From assembly GCA_016213135.1 (NCBI GenBank), contig JACRBQ010000117.1, forward strand, positions 1 through 64,000: a DNA stretch of 64,000 bases, read 5' to 3'. Below the pieces are notes generated by a model. That model ran no database searches. It saw nothing but the letters and a program-made list of their open reading frames with translations, and was not told the DNA's origin. Origin of the DNA: Chloroflexota bacterium (lineage in GTDB: Bacteria > Chloroflexota > Anaerolineae > Anaerolineales > VGOW01). The position numbers were made by a program, and so were the translations under genes. Shown here in pieces: positions 24,911 through 33,908 of this stretch (positions within the stretch are counted from its first letter, which is position 1; the number at the start of each line of letters is the position of its first letter).

Positions 24911-26467
24911 TTATTCCCTTGGCAAGCCAAAACTAAACGCAGCGCCGCGCCCGGATTCCGAGTCGGCCCAAATGCGCCCGCCGTGGGCTTCGATGACTGA
25001 TTTGGCGAGATACAAACCCAGGCCTGCGCCCTGCGCCCGGCGCGTGGCGGGGGTGTCGGCCCGGTAAAAGCGGTCGAACACGCGGGTGAGTTCCTCCGCC
25101 GGCAACCCGGAGCCTTCGTCGCTCACCGTCACCACCACGCGCTCCGGCTCGGCCCGTCCAGATAGGCGAATGGCGCCGCCGTTGGGCGAGTATTTGATGG
25201 CGTTGGAAAGCAAATTGGTCAGCACCTGCCGCAGGCGTTCTTCATCGCCGCGCACGAGCGGAAACGCAGGCGGGAATTCTACCACGAAGGTATGCTTGTC
25301 CGTCTGCGTGCGGAACTTCTCGGCCAACTGAGCGGCCAGCCCGTCGAGGGCCACGTCGGTTTTGGCGAGCGTCAACGCGCCCGCTTGCAGCCGCGAAGCG
25401 TCCAACAGGTTTTCAATCAGCGCCGCCAGCCGGTCGGCTTCTTCCTCGATGACCTTCAGGCTTTCCTGCACGGTGGGCGCATCCCAGCGCGCGTCCTCGC
25501 GCAACAGCGTGCCGGCGTAGCCTTTGATGAGCGACACGGGCGTTTTCAGTTCGTGGCTGATGACGGAGATGAACGTGCTTTTGAGTTGCTCGGCCTCGCG
25601 GAAACGGGTGATGTCGCGCACGTTGGCCACGATGTTCACCAGCCGGTTCTCGCGGTCGAAGATGGGGGCATAGGTGATGCCCACGGCCACCGGGCCGCCG
25701 GCGTCGGTCGCCCGTTCGAGGTCGCCCTCCACGTATAGTGAGGCCACGGATGAAAACGGCCACCCCCCGGCTTCGGCTTCCGCGAGATCGAGGCCCGGCT
25801 CGCGCTTGGCCCAGTGGATCAGATCGTCGTAGCGGCTGCCCACCGCGATGGCCGCCCCCACACCCGTGAGGCGCGCCAGCGCCCGGTTCCAGCGTTGCAC
25901 CCGGTGGCCGGGATCCATAATGGCAATCCCGTCCGCCGAGCCTTCCAGCACCGCATCCAACCGACGGCGCTCTTGCGCCGTTTGCTGAAACAGCCGAGCA
26001 TTGTTAACGGCTATGGCGGCCTGATCGGTGAAGGCTTGCAGCAACTGCCGCTCGTTGGCGCCGAAGGGCTGGGCAAAAGTGCGGAACACCAGCAACAGCC
26101 CCACCAGATCGTCGCCCGATTGCAGAGGCAACCCCACCGTGCCCGAGAGATCGAACTGCCGCCGCACTGCCGACAGGCGACGCTCGATTTCGTCTATGAC
26201 GAATCGTGCCGGGTCGCCGCGGCCGGGCACGTCGCGCAGCACGGCGTCGAATTGGCGGATGAATTCGTTGGTGACGTGGTAGTGGGTGCGAACGCTGAAT
26301 ACGCCGGCGTCGTCGCGCAGGGCGATGAGCGCCGCCTGCCCGCCCAGCAGATCGGTGGCGGCCTCGAGGATGCGGGCCAGCACCGTTTCGACATCGAGCG
26401 GCTGGTTGAGCGCGCGAATGATCTCTAGCAGATAATCGCGCTGGCGGACTTGAAAGTCGGGAAGCAT
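24911..26467 (-). CDS. Sensor histidine kinase with GAF and PAS domains
   Basis: 518 residues, apparently soluble. A GAF domain (about 20-165, LDVETVLARILEAATDLLGG ... FTDQAAIAVNNARLF), a PAS domain (about 175-290, AVLEGSADGIAIMDPGHRVQ), HisKA with SVISHELKTPVSLIKG, and an ATPase domain with LLSNAIKYSPNGG, SDEGSGLP and GAGLGLYLAKSVIEAHGG. I use the ATG at 26467. The longer reading upstream only translates the heptamer array (SSLFPLLSSLF) and is not credible. No response regulator is adjacent, so its partner is elsewhere. GAF domains often bind small molecules or haem, but the ligand cannot be told. Confidence 0.92.
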   Translation of the reverse strand: MLPDFQVRQRDYLLEIIRALNQPLDVETVLARILEAATDLLGGQAALIALRDDAGVFSVRTHYHVTNEFIRQFDAVLRDVPGRGDPARFVIDEIERRLSAVRRQFDLSGTVGLPLQSGDDLVGLLLVFRTFAQPFGANERQLLQAFTDQAAIAVNNARLFQQTAQERRRLDAVLEGSADGIAIMDPGHRVQRWNRALARLTGVGAAIAVGSRYDDLIHWAKREPGLDLAEAEAGGWPFSSVASLYVEGDLERATDAGGPVAVGITYAPIFDRENRLVNIVANVRDITRFREAEQLKSTFISVISHELKTPVSLIKGYAGTLLREDARWDAPTVQESLKVIEEEADRLAALIENLLDASRLQAGALTLAKTDVALDGLAAQLAEKFRTQTDKHTFVVEFPPAFPLVRGDEERLRQVLTNLLSNAIKYSPNGGAIRLSGRAEPERVVVTVSDEGSGLPAEELTRVFDRFYRADTPATRRAQGAGLGLYLAKSVIEAHGGRIWADSESGRGAAFSFGLPRE

Positions 26468-26478
26468 GGCGAGGGAAA

Positions 26479-26527
26479 AGGGAAGAGAGAAGAGAGAAGA
26501 GAGAAGAGGGAAGAGGGAAGAGAGACG
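26479..26527. repeat. Heptamer tandem array (AGAGAAG type), 7 units
   Basis: Units in phase: AGGGAAG, three AGAGAAG, two AGGGAAG and AGAGACG. It lies 12 bases upstream of the GAF/PAS kinase start, between it and the aminotransferase gene. Confidence 0.88.
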
Positions 26528-26590
26528 GCTTCGCCTGATGCGTGCGGGCTGACCAGCGACGAACGGTCGGCCACCGACCACCAGCGCCGG

Positions 26591-27922
26591 TTACAGTAGT
26601 TTCTTCTCCGCCTCGGTCAGCGCGGACTCGAAAATCTCCAGGCCCTCGTCGATTTCGGCTTTGGCGACGTTCAACGGCGGGGTAATGCGCACGGTGTTGC
26701 GCCCGCATCCCAGCAGCAGCAACCCGTGCTCGAAGGCCGAATGGACCATGGCGTTTCGAATGTCCGGGGCGCGCTCTTTGGTGGCTTTGTCTTTCACGAA
26801 CTCCACGCCGATCATCAGCCCAATGCCCCGCACCTGGCCGATGGACGGGTGGCGAGCGGCAATTTCCTCCAGCGCCTCCAGCGTATAGGTTCCCATTTCC
26901 GTGGCGTTAGCCATGTAGCCGTTCTCCAGCAGGCGCATGGTTTCCAGCGCGGCGACGCACGAGAGCGGGTTGCCGCCGTAGGTGTTGCCGTGCGCGCCGG
27001 GCGGCCAATCCATGATGCTCTTGCGCGCAATCATCGCCCCTAGCGGCATGCCCGAAGCAATTCCCTTGGCCGAACAGACCATGTCCGGCTCCATGCCCCA
27101 GTGCTGGATGGCCCACCATTTGCCGGTGCGGCCCATACCGCTTTGCACCTCGTCCACAATTAACAGAATGCCGTACTTGTCAGCCAATTTCCGCAAGCGC
27201 GAGAAGAACGATTGCGGCGGAATGACGTAGCCGCCCTCGCCCTGAATAGGCTCCACCAAAAATGCGGCCACGTCGCCGGGCGGGCACTCGTAGGTGAAAA
27301 TGACCTTTTCGATGTAGTCAATCACGGCGTCGCCGTAATCGCTCTTGGCCGGGTCGAAGGCCAACCGTGGGCGATAGGTGTTGGGGAAGGGTACATGGGT
27401 GACGCCGGCCATGGCCGGGAAGAAGCCCTGGCGCTGAACGGCCTTGGAGGCCGTGAACGCCAGCGCGCCCATGGTGCGCCCGTGAAACCCGCCGTGGAAG
27501 CCGATGAAACGGGGGCGGCCCGTGTGATACCGGGCCAGCTTGATCGCCGCCTCCACCGCCTCCGCCCCGGAGTTGGTCATAAAGCACAGCGCGTCTTCTT
27601 TGAATGGCGCGATCTCATCCAGCTTTTCGCCCAACTTGATCCACGATTCGTGGTAGAAGTCCGACGAAATATGGATGAACCGCTCGGCCTGCTGTTGAAT
27701 GGCCCGCACCACATCGGGGTGGCTGTGGCCGGTGGCGCACACGGCAATGCCTGCCGCAAAATCCAAATAGCGATTGTCGTCCACATCCCACACTTCCGTG
27801 CCTTTGCCGCGAGCCATCACAAACGGGTAATCGCGCGGGTACGAAGGGGAAATTGTGGCCGCATCGCGCTGCAAGAGCGCTTGAGCCTTGGGGCCGGGGA
27901 CGTTCAGTTTGCGAAGGGTCAT
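26591..27922 (-). CDS. Class III PLP-dependent aminotransferase (GabT/ArgD type)
   Basis: A 443-residue enzyme of the class III aminotransferases, which move an amino group from an omega- or alpha-amino acid to an oxo acid. Seen motifs: FAAGIAVCATGHSHPDVV, TNSGAEAVEAAIKLAR, FHGGFHGRT, EPIQGEGG, LLIVDEVQSGMGRTG and the PLP lysine in CSAKGIASGMP. 4-Aminobutyrate aminotransferase is the closest guess from motifs; acetylornithine or another omega-amino acid remains possible. Length is typical. No GABA or arginine genes lie nearby to settle the substrate. The ATG at 27922 begins MTLRKLNVPGPKA. Confidence 0.9.
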   Translation of the reverse strand: MTLRKLNVPGPKAQALLQRDAATISPSYPRDYPFVMARGKGTEVWDVDDNRYLDFAAGIAVCATGHSHPDVVRAIQQQAERFIHISSDFYHESWIKLGEKLDEIAPFKEDALCFMTNSGAEAVEAAIKLARYHTGRPRFIGFHGGFHGRTMGALAFTASKAVQRQGFFPAMAGVTHVPFPNTYRPRLAFDPAKSDYGDAVIDYIEKVIFTYECPPGDVAAFLVEPIQGEGGYVIPPQSFFSRLRKLADKYGILLIVDEVQSGMGRTGKWWAIQHWGMEPDMVCSAKGIASGMPLGAMIARKSIMDWPPGAHGNTYGGNPLSCVAALETMRLLENGYMANATEMGTYTLEALEEIAARHPSIGQVRGIGLMIGVEFVKDKATKERAPDIRNAMVHSAFEHGLLLLGCGRNTVRITPPLNVAKAEIDEGLEIFESALTEAEKKLL

Positions 27923-27929
27923 GGTTTTT

Positions 27930-27995
27930 TGTGGACAAGGAGAAGGGGAGAAAGGGAGACTCGGAGTCTTGTCTCCCCTTCTGCTTGTCTCCTTG
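27930..27995. repeat. Purine/pyrimidine inverted repeat with partial 7-bp period
   Basis: CAAGGAGA plus AGGGGAGA on the left are mirrored by TCTCCCCT and TCTCCTTG on the right, giving a hairpin between the ROK kinase and aminotransferase genes. The 7-bp phase is looser than at the other arrays. Confidence 0.55.
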
Positions 27996-28007
27996 CCTTA
28001 TCGTCTT

Positions 28008-28979
28008 TCACACCGGGTGCGTTTCCAGCGCCAGGGCCAGCGCGCCGAGCAAGCCCACGTCGTCGCCGAGCTGCACCGTGGTCACCGGACAGTTGATGTA
28101 ATAAATATCGCTCATGGCCCGGTCGCGGATGGCCGCCCGCACCGGCTGGAGCAGTAGCTCGCCCACGTTGATGGCGACGCCGCCGCCCAAAATCACAATG
28201 GACGGATTGAAGATGTGCATGAAGTCGGCAACGGCCCGGCCAATGAACGTGCCTGCCTCGTTGAGCAGTTCGAGGGCAAAGGGGTCGCCGTCTTTGGCCG
28301 CCTGGCCCACGTGCTGCGCCGTCACGGCTTTGATGTGCCCGTCCACCAATTCCAAAATGCTGGAGGCTGCGCCGCCGCGCAACCGGGCGCGGGCTGTGCG
28401 GCCAATGGCCGGCCCGGAGGCCATCGCCTCGAGGTGCCCCCGCTGGCCGCAGCCGCACACGGGGCCGTCCGGGGCCACCACCACGTGGCCCATTTCCGCG
28501 GCCAGTCCGTTCGCGCCCACCACCAGCCGCCCGCTGGAGATCACGCCGCCGCCAATTCCCGTGCTGATGGTGAGGTACACTAGATCGTTGTGGCCCCGGC
28601 CCGCGCCGAACTTCCATTCGGCCAGGGCCGCCAGGTTGGCGTCGTTGCCCAGTTCCACGGGGAGGTTGAAGCGCGATTGCATGATCTCGCGCAGCGGCAG
28701 ATTCACCCAGCCGGGCAAATTGGGCGCGTTGTACACCACGCCGGTAAACGGATTGGACGGCCCAGGCGCGCCGATGGCTATGGCTTCCACCTCGTCCTGC
28801 GCGCCGTCGTTAGCGGGAAGCACTTCCTGCACCAGATGCACCACGCGATCCAACACGGACTCGTTACTGTCTTTAGCCAGGGTGGGGTGCTTAATATGGG
28901 TCAGCAGCTCGCCGTCCGGCGTGTACCGCGCCGCCCGCAAGTTAGTCCCGCCCAAATCAACCGCGACATAGCTCTTCAT
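28008..28979 (-). CDS. ROK family sugar kinase/glucokinase-like protein
   Basis: A 323-residue ROK protein. The ATP site DLGGTNLRAARY is at the N-terminus, ELGNDANLAALAEWKFGAG carries the catalytic Asp, STGIGGGVISSG follows, and the ROK zinc motif C-G-C-G-Q-R-G-H with the upstream GHVVV is intact. There is no N-terminal DNA-binding domain, so it is a kinase rather than a NagC-like repressor. Glucose is the usual substrate, though N-acetylmannosamine and others occur in the family. It precedes the aminotransferase on the same strand. Confidence 0.92.
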   Translation of the reverse strand: MKSYVAVDLGGTNLRAARYTPDGELLTHIKHPTLAKDSNESVLDRVVHLVQEVLPANDGAQDEVEAIAIGAPGPSNPFTGVVYNAPNLPGWVNLPLREIMQSRFNLPVELGNDANLAALAEWKFGAGRGHNDLVYLTISTGIGGGVISSGRLVVGANGLAAEMGHVVVAPDGPVCGCGQRGHLEAMASGPAIGRTARARLRGGAASSILELVDGHIKAVTAQHVGQAAKDGDPFALELLNEAGTFIGRAVADFMHIFNPSIVILGGGVAINVGELLLQPVRAAIRDRAMSDIYYINCPVTTVQLGDDVGLLGALALALETHPV

Positions 28980-29048
28980 AACCGTAAGGTGCGCCCTGAT
29001 AAAAAAGGATACTGCATGTTGTCTGATATAATCCGCTGGCCGGCAACG

Positions 29049-29615
29049 CTAAGGCGCAATGTTCGCGGTCATCGTCAGCGCCCCGTCGCCCACGGTAAGT
29101 GCCGTCACCGTCACGCCGCCCGGAGCATCATTCACCAGCGAGAGCAACTTGTCGTTAAGCGTGGAGGTGAGTGTTTTGAGCATGCCACCGGGCACAGGCA
29201 CCGGCCCAAAGTCGGCAGTCACCAGGCTCACGTCGATCTGGCCGTTGACCACTGCCGCTTTCATGACCACCAGCGCATTGGCCGTAAAGTTGCTCGTGAC
29301 CACCGTGCTGTAAAACTTGATCTGCCCGTCGCGCAAGTAAACCTGGGGATGCGTAAACGTTGCCGTGGCGTCCGAAGCCAACTGCCCGGCGAGCCACGAG
29401 GTCAACTCGCTTTCGGTAATCGAAACGGTCACCTCGCCGGTGGCCGAACTGAGTGATTTGAACTTGTCCAGCAACGACCCGACGGCCTCGGTGGACACCG
29501 CAATGGGGGCATATTCGGGCGTGGGGCCGCCGACGGTGACCGAACTGCATGCCAGCGCAGCAAACATGACCAGCGCCGCAGGCGCCAGCAAATTCGTAAA
29601 ACCATACTTTTTCAT
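29049..29615 (-). CDS. Lipoprotein of unknown function
   Basis: 188 residues with a signal peptide ending in the lipobox LAC (AALACSS, Cys23). The mature part is rich in beta-strand and Ser/Thr/Val with no cysteine and no recognisable motif. I do not know the family. A TATAAT on the minus strand (29638-29643) lies 22 bases before the ATG, giving a short leader with AAGG. It is divergent from scpB, the starts being only about 12 bases apart. Confidence 0.8.
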   Translation of the reverse strand: MKKYGFTNLLAPAALVMFAALACSSVTVGGPTPEYAPIAVSTEAVGSLLDKFKSLSSATGEVTVSITESELTSWLAGQLASDATATFTHPQVYLRDGQIKFYSTVVTSNFTANALVVMKAAVVNGQIDVSLVTADFGPVPVPGGMLKTLTSTLNDKLLSLVNDAPGGVTVTALTVGDGALTMTANIAP

Positions 29616-29627
29616 TGAGATCGAGCC

Positions 29628-30284
29628 TTGTCTGACGATTATAACACGCCCCCTTTAACCCTCGCGGCGCTCGTAGAGAGCCTGCTGTTCGTGGCTGACG
29701 AACCCGTGCCCGTGGCTCAGCTTGCCACGGCCCTTAACGTCACACCGCGCGAAGTTGAGAGCGCGCTGGTCGAATTGGCCCAGGCCGGCAACGCCCCCGG
29801 GCGCGGCCTGCGTTTGCAGCGCGCCAAAGACCGCGTGCAACTGACCACCGCGCCCGCCGCGGCCGATCACGTCGAGCGTTTTCTCGGCCTCGAGTCGATC
29901 CAACGCCTCAGCCACCCGGCGCTGGAGACGCTGGCTATTGTGGCCTACCAGCAGCCCGTCACCCGGCCGCACATCGAAGCCGTGCGCGGCGTGAACTGCG
30001 ATGGCGTCATCAAATCGCTGCTCTCCAAAGGCCTCATCGAGGAATCCGGCCGCACCGAGGGGCCGGGCCGCCCCATCCTTTACTGCACCACCCCCGCTTT
30101 CTTGCAGCACTTCGGACTCTCGTCGCTCGCCGATCTGCCCCAATTGAATCTGGATGCGAAAGGGGAATCGGCCCCGCCTCTCGGCGGTGACACCGAGGAC
30201 TCCGCCCCGGCCGAGTCGCCAATTGACGCGTCCGAGCCAGAGCCGCCCGCCGCACCCACCCTCGAGGAATCCCATGCCCCCTGA
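29628..30284 (+). CDS. scpB: Segregation and condensation protein B
   Basis: ScpB, a winged-helix partner of the SMC-ScpA chromosome condensation complex. The core reads LAALVESLLFVADEPVPVAQLA and LSHPALETLAIVAYQQPVTRPHIEAVRG, with GRPILYCTTPAFLQHFGL near the end. A Pro/Glu-rich tail of about 50 residues is extra. No ATG exists upstream of the domain; the TTG at 29628 is the best in-frame start but has no good ribosome site, so the true start is uncertain. scpA is not in the window. The 3' end overlaps the pseudouridine synthase start by 11 bases. Confidence 0.92.
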   Translation: MSDDYNTPPLTLAALVESLLFVADEPVPVAQLATALNVTPREVESALVELAQAGNAPGRGLRLQRAKDRVQLTTAPAAADHVERFLGLESIQRLSHPALETLAIVAYQQPVTRPHIEAVRGVNCDGVIKSLLSKGLIEESGRTEGPGRPILYCTTPAFLQHFGLSSLADLPQLNLDAKGESAPPLGGDTEDSAPAESPIDASEPEPPAAPTLEESHAP

Positions 30285-31035
30285 ACGATTGCAAAAGCTT
30301 TTGGCCGCCGCCGGCTTCGGCTCGCGCCGTGCCTGCGAAGACCTCATCGGCGCGGGCCGCGTGCGGGTGAACGGCGCGGTGGCTCATATTGGCGATAAAG
30401 CCGACCCCGTGAGCGACCGCGTCACCCTCGACGGGGTGGCGGTGGAACCGGAAGCGCCCGTCTATATCATGCTCAACAAGCCGAGGGGGGTGGTCTCGTC
30501 GCTGCGCGCTCAGGGCGACCGCCCAACCGTGCGCGACCTCGTTTCGGCGCGGGGCCGCCTATACCCCGTGGGCCGGCTGGACACCATGAGCGAAGGCCTC
30601 ATCCTCCTCACCAACGACGGCGAACTGACCAACCGCATTACGCACCCGCGCTACGGGCACGAGAAGGAATACCGCGTGCTGGTGCTCAGTCCGGTGCGCC
30701 CCGAGGCTCTGCAAACCTGGCGGCGCGGGCTGGTCATCAAAGATGAGGACGGCAAATCCGAACGCACCGGCCCGGCGCAAGTGGAAATCGGTACCAGCGA
30801 GCGCACCGGCGACGGCGCCTGGCTGCGGGTGGTGATGCGCGAAGGCAAGAAGCATCAAATCCGCCGCATCGGTGAAGCGCTGGGCATGTACGTGGCCCGC
30901 ATCGTGCGGGTGCGCATAGGCACTTTGCTGATGGGCACACTCAAAACGGGCGAGTGGCGACATCTCACCCCCGCCGAGTTGCGTGGTTTGCTGGCAGCCA
31001 CCGGGTCGCCGGTGGCGCGCGCGCCCCGGAAATAG
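30274..31035 (+). CDS. rRNA pseudouridine synthase (RsuA/RluB/E/F family)
   Basis: About 253 residues: an S4 RNA-binding domain (RLQKLLAAAGFGSRRACEDLIGAGRVRVNG) followed by the synthase domain with MLNKPRGVVSS, GRLDTMSEGLILLTNDGEL (catalytic Asp) and EGKKHQIRRIGEALG. The scpB-rluB order is very common in bacteria, so RluB acting on 23S rRNA is the likeliest identity. The ATG at 30274 starts exactly where family similarity begins; the upstream frame only reads the scpB tail. A short cmk gap follows. Confidence 0.94.
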   Translation: MPPERLQKLLAAAGFGSRRACEDLIGAGRVRVNGAVAHIGDKADPVSDRVTLDGVAVEPEAPVYIMLNKPRGVVSSLRAQGDRPTVRDLVSARGRLYPVGRLDTMSEGLILLTNDGELTNRITHPRYGHEKEYRVLVLSPVRPEALQTWRRGLVIKDEDGKSERTGPAQVEIGTSERTGDGAWLRVVMREGKKHQIRRIGEALGMYVARIVRVRIGTLLMGTLKTGEWRHLTPAELRGLLAATGSPVARAPRK

Positions 31036-31049
31036 TGGCTGGCTCTTTG

Positions 31050-31736
31050 ATGATTCCTTCCGTCATTGCGCTCGATGGCCCGGCCTCCTCCGGGAAATCC
31101 ACTGTGGGGGCGTTGGTGGCGGGCCGCCTCAATTATTTATTTTTCGACTCTGGCGTGATGTACCGCGCGGTCACACTGGCGGCGCTACTGCGCCGCATCC
31201 CCATTGCGGACGAAGCGGCGGTGAGCGCGCTGGCCGAGTCGGTGCAAATTGATGTGCTGCCGCCGCTGTTTAACGATGGCCGCCAATGCACCGTGCTGCT
31301 GGACAAAGAAGACGTGACGTGGGCTATTCGCGCCCCCGAAGTGGATGCGGCGGTGTCGCAAGTGTCAGCGTATGCGCGGGTGCGGCAGGTGCTCACCGGG
31401 CAAATGCGCGCCATTGCCCGGCGCGGGCGCATTCTCATGGCCGGGCGCGACATCGGCACGGTGGTGTTGCCGGATGCCGAACTCAAAATCTACCTCGACG
31501 CCTCCGCCGAGGAGCGCGCCCAGCGCCGCTATGCCGAGCAAGCCGGCCGTGGCGGCAAGGAAAGTTACGACGACATTTTGGCCGCCATCCGCAAGCGCGA
31601 CGCCTTCGACTCCGGTCGCGAGCACGCGCCGCTGGTCGTGGCCGCCGACGCGGCCACGGTGGACACCACGGGCTTGAGCGTGTCGCAGGTGGTGTCGCGG
31701 TTACTGGCGTTGATAAAAGATAGAGAAACGGCGTAG
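31050..31736 (+). CDS. cmk: Cytidylate kinase
   Basis: 228 residues. The P-loop GPASSGKST is followed by LFFDSGVMYRAVT, the CMP-binding core and AGRDIGTVVLPDAELKIYLDAS, then RAQRRYAEQ. This phosphorylates CMP and dCMP for nucleotide and CDP-lipid synthesis. The start ATG at 31050 lies 14 bases after the pseudouridine synthase stop. The stop codon TAG is the first part of a palindrome (31736-31758). The plsC-like genes follow. Confidence 0.96.
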   Translation: MIPSVIALDGPASSGKSTVGALVAGRLNYLFFDSGVMYRAVTLAALLRRIPIADEAAVSALAESVQIDVLPPLFNDGRQCTVLLDKEDVTWAIRAPEVDAAVSQVSAYARVRQVLTGQMRAIARRGRILMAGRDIGTVVLPDAELKIYLDASAEERAQRRYAEQAGRGGKESYDDILAAIRKRDAFDSGREHAPLVVAADAATVDTTGLSVSQVVSRLLALIKDRETA

Positions 31737-31758
31737 GGGCGACCCTTGTGGTCGCCCC
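31736..31758. repeat. Dispersed palindrome GGGGCGACC
   Basis: GGGGCGACC (31736-31744) and GGTCGCCCC (31750-31758) with a 5-base loop. The final G of the cmk TAG stop is its first base. Similar palindromes are frequent between genes in this type of genome. Confidence 0.75.
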
Positions 31759-31771
31759 CACCGCGCCCGAT

Positions 31772-32431
31772 ATGACCTTCTCGCAGCCTCTTCCCGTTCG
31801 ATTATTCCGCGCCGTGGGCCGCCCGTTGTTTCGCGGTATCTTCCGGGCGGGGTGCCGCATCACGATGCACGGACTGAATAACGTGCCCCCACCGGGTGGA
31901 TACATCATCGCCATGAATCATTTGGCGACCTACGATCCGCCGCTGCTGGTGGCCTTCTGGCCTTATCCGCCCGAAACGCTCGGCGCTGCCGACATGATGG
32001 AGAAGCCGTTCACCGGCCACATCATGCGCTGGTACGGCACGGTGCCGGTGCATCGCGGCGAGTTCGACAAGGCTGTGGTCGAAAAGGCGCTCGCTATTCT
32101 CAAGGCCAACCGGCCATTTGTGATTGCCCCGGAGGGCGGGCGCACGCACAAGCCCGGCATGCGCGAGGCCAAGCCCGGCATTGCTTATCTGGCGCTCAAA
32201 GCAAACGTGCCCATTGTGCCGGTGGGCATCACCGGCACCGAAACTATGATGTCCGACTGGAAGGCGCTGCGGCGCGCGACGCTCAGTCTTACCGTAGGCG
32301 AGCCGTTTCGCCTGCCCGAAAACTCGGTGCCACGCGAGGCCCGCCACGAAAAGCTGGCCGAATACACCACGCTCATCATGCGCCGCATCGCCGCGATTCT
32401 GCCGCCGGAATATCGGGGCGTGTACGGGTGA
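31772..32431 (+). CDS. 1-acylglycerol-3-phosphate acyltransferase-like protein (PlsC family), copy 1
   Basis: About 219 residues. The acyltransferase box NHLATYD (HX4D), the second motif VPVHRGEFD, and APEGGRTHKPGMREAKPGIAYLA match PlsC-type acyltransferases that make phosphatidic acid. It is first of three such genes in a row and directly follows cmk, an order also seen in other bacteria. A GTG at 31748 lies inside the palindrome and the ATG at 31772 fits the family start better. Which of the three is the main lysophosphatidate acyltransferase is not clear. Confidence 0.9.
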   Translation: MTFSQPLPVRLFRAVGRPLFRGIFRAGCRITMHGLNNVPPPGGYIIAMNHLATYDPPLLVAFWPYPPETLGAADMMEKPFTGHIMRWYGTVPVHRGEFDKAVVEKALAILKANRPFVIAPEGGRTHKPGMREAKPGIAYLALKANVPIVPVGITGTETMMSDWKALRRATLSLTVGEPFRLPENSVPREARHEKLAEYTTLIMRRIAAILPPEYRGVYG

Positions 32432-33057
32432 AGGTAGCGCGTTCTCCCCATCCCCTCCGCCCGCTGTTTCGCTCACTGGCCCGATGGGCCTGCCGGGTTT
32501 TGCTCCGGCTCACGGTGAGCGGCGTGGGAAACGTGCCGCCGACGGGCGGGGCGCTGTTGACGATGAACCACCTCGGCGACGCCGACCCGATCATGTTGGT
32601 GGGCTGCACCCCGCGCGATGTGGAAGTAATCGGCAAGGCGGAAATTCTGAGCTGGCCGTTGCTGGGCGCGTTAGCCGCCGCGTATGGCATGATGGCCGTG
32701 CGGCGCGGGCAACCGGATCGCGAGACGCTGACGATGGCGCTGGAAGCGTTGGGCCGTGGTGAGGCGCTGATGCTGGCCCCGGAGGGGCGCGAGAGCAAGA
32801 CTCACGCGCTGGAGCAAGCCAAAGGCGGGGCGGCGTTTCTGGCGTTGTACAGCGGCGCGCCCATTGTGCCGGTGGCCATCACCGGGACGGAAAAAGTGTA
32901 CTCGCAATGGCTGCGCCTGCGGCGGCCCCGTGTTACACTCACCTTCGGGGCGACTTACCGGTTGCCCCCCGGAGCCGACCGCCGCGCCGCCGCCGATTTG
33001 ATGATGCGCCGTATTGCCGAAATGTTGCCGACGGAGTATCGAGGGTTTTACCAGTGA
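32428..33057 (+). CDS. PlsC-family acyltransferase, copy 2
   Basis: 209 residues, starting at a GTG that overlaps the previous TGA (GTGA). The box NHLGDAD is present, with AVRRGQPDRE, APEGRESKTHALEQAKGG and VPVAITGTE. It shares its length and layout with copies 1 and 3 but differs widely in sequence, so the duplication is old. Overlap suggests coupled translation with copy 1. Confidence 0.9.
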   Translation: MKVARSPHPLRPLFRSLARWACRVLLRLTVSGVGNVPPTGGALLTMNHLGDADPIMLVGCTPRDVEVIGKAEILSWPLLGALAAAYGMMAVRRGQPDRETLTMALEALGRGEALMLAPEGRESKTHALEQAKGGAAFLALYSGAPIVPVAITGTEKVYSQWLRLRRPRVTLTFGATYRLPPGADRRAAADLMMRRIAEMLPTEYRGFYQ

Positions 33058-33140
33058 TTTGAACCGCGAAGGCGCGAAGAGCGCGAAGTCCTTCTTCGCT
33101 ATCTTTGCGTCCTTCGCGGCTTCGCGGTTATATCTCTCCG
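33058..33140. repeat. Dispersed inverted repeat (AACCGCGAAG type)
   Basis: AACCGCGAAG (33062-33071) and CTTCGCGGTT (33120-33129) close a hairpin of short GCGAAG-like repeats between two plsC genes. A related design (CACCGCAGAG) lies at 51935-52025. Confidence 0.7.
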
Positions 33141-33875
33141 ATGGATCACGAACTCGCCGTTTCTAACTCCCGCCCCGCCGCTCGCAAGCGCCAGTACGAT
33201 CACGCCAGTCACGAGCCAATGCGCCGCCTGTTGCGCAGGATTATGGGCTACATCGCCTGGCATTGGCTGGCGCGCATAGAACGCGTGGAGGGCGTGGAAA
33301 ACCTGCCGCTCACCGGCCCGGCTATCATCATGATCAATCACATCGCGTTCATCGATCCGATTGTAGTAATGGGCCATGTGCCACGCAACATTGTGCCCAT
33401 GGCGAAAGTGGAAGCCTATCGGGTTCCGGTATGGGGCCTCTTCCCGCACCTGTGGGGCGTGATTCCGGTTCGTCGGGGCGAGGCCGACCGCGAAGCGCTG
33501 ATGCACGCCCTGGCCGTGCTGGAGGCGGGCGAGGTGGTACTGGTGGCCCCGCAGGGCACGCGCCGGCCGGCGCTGATCCAGGCCAGGGATGGCATTGCTT
33601 ATATGGCCTACAAATCAGGCGCGCCCATTGTTCCGGTTGCGCTGGAGGGCACTGAGGGTTTTCCGTCCATCAGCAAAAAGCGCTGGTCACAGCCCGGCGT
33701 CACGATGAAGATGGGCAAGCCTTTCCGCTTCAAGCCCATCACCGGGCGGCTGCCCCGCGAGGCGCTGCGGCAAATGACCGACGAGGCCATGTATCGCCTG
33801 GCGGCCATGCTGCCCGAGCACCGGCGCGGGGTGTATGGGGATTTGTCGAAGGCCACGCAGGATTACATCGAGTGA
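33141..33875 (+). CDS. PlsC-family acyltransferase, copy 3
   Basis: 244 residues from the ATG at 33141. The HX4D box reads NHIAFID, then IPVRRGEADREAL and APQGTRRPALIQARDGIAYMA, where the usual EGT reads QGT. A basic N-terminal extension (RPAARKRQYDH) of about 30 residues is unlike the other two copies. A palindromic repeat separates it from copy 2, so its transcription may be partly independent. Confidence 0.88.
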   Translation: MDHELAVSNSRPAARKRQYDHASHEPMRRLLRRIMGYIAWHWLARIERVEGVENLPLTGPAIIMINHIAFIDPIVVMGHVPRNIVPMAKVEAYRVPVWGLFPHLWGVIPVRRGEADREALMHALAVLEAGEVVLVAPQGTRRPALIQARDGIAYMAYKSGAPIVPVALEGTEGFPSISKKRWSQPGVTMKMGKPFRFKPITGRLPREALRQMTDEAMYRLAAMLPEHRRGVYGDLSKATQDYIE

Positions 33876-33908
33876 CCCTTGGATAACAGCCTAGGCGGCG
33901 CATTACCG

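Noticed and set aside
26468-26581. N-terminal extension of the GAF/PAS kinase
   Set aside because: It only translates the heptamer array (SSLFPLLSS) and has no family likeness.
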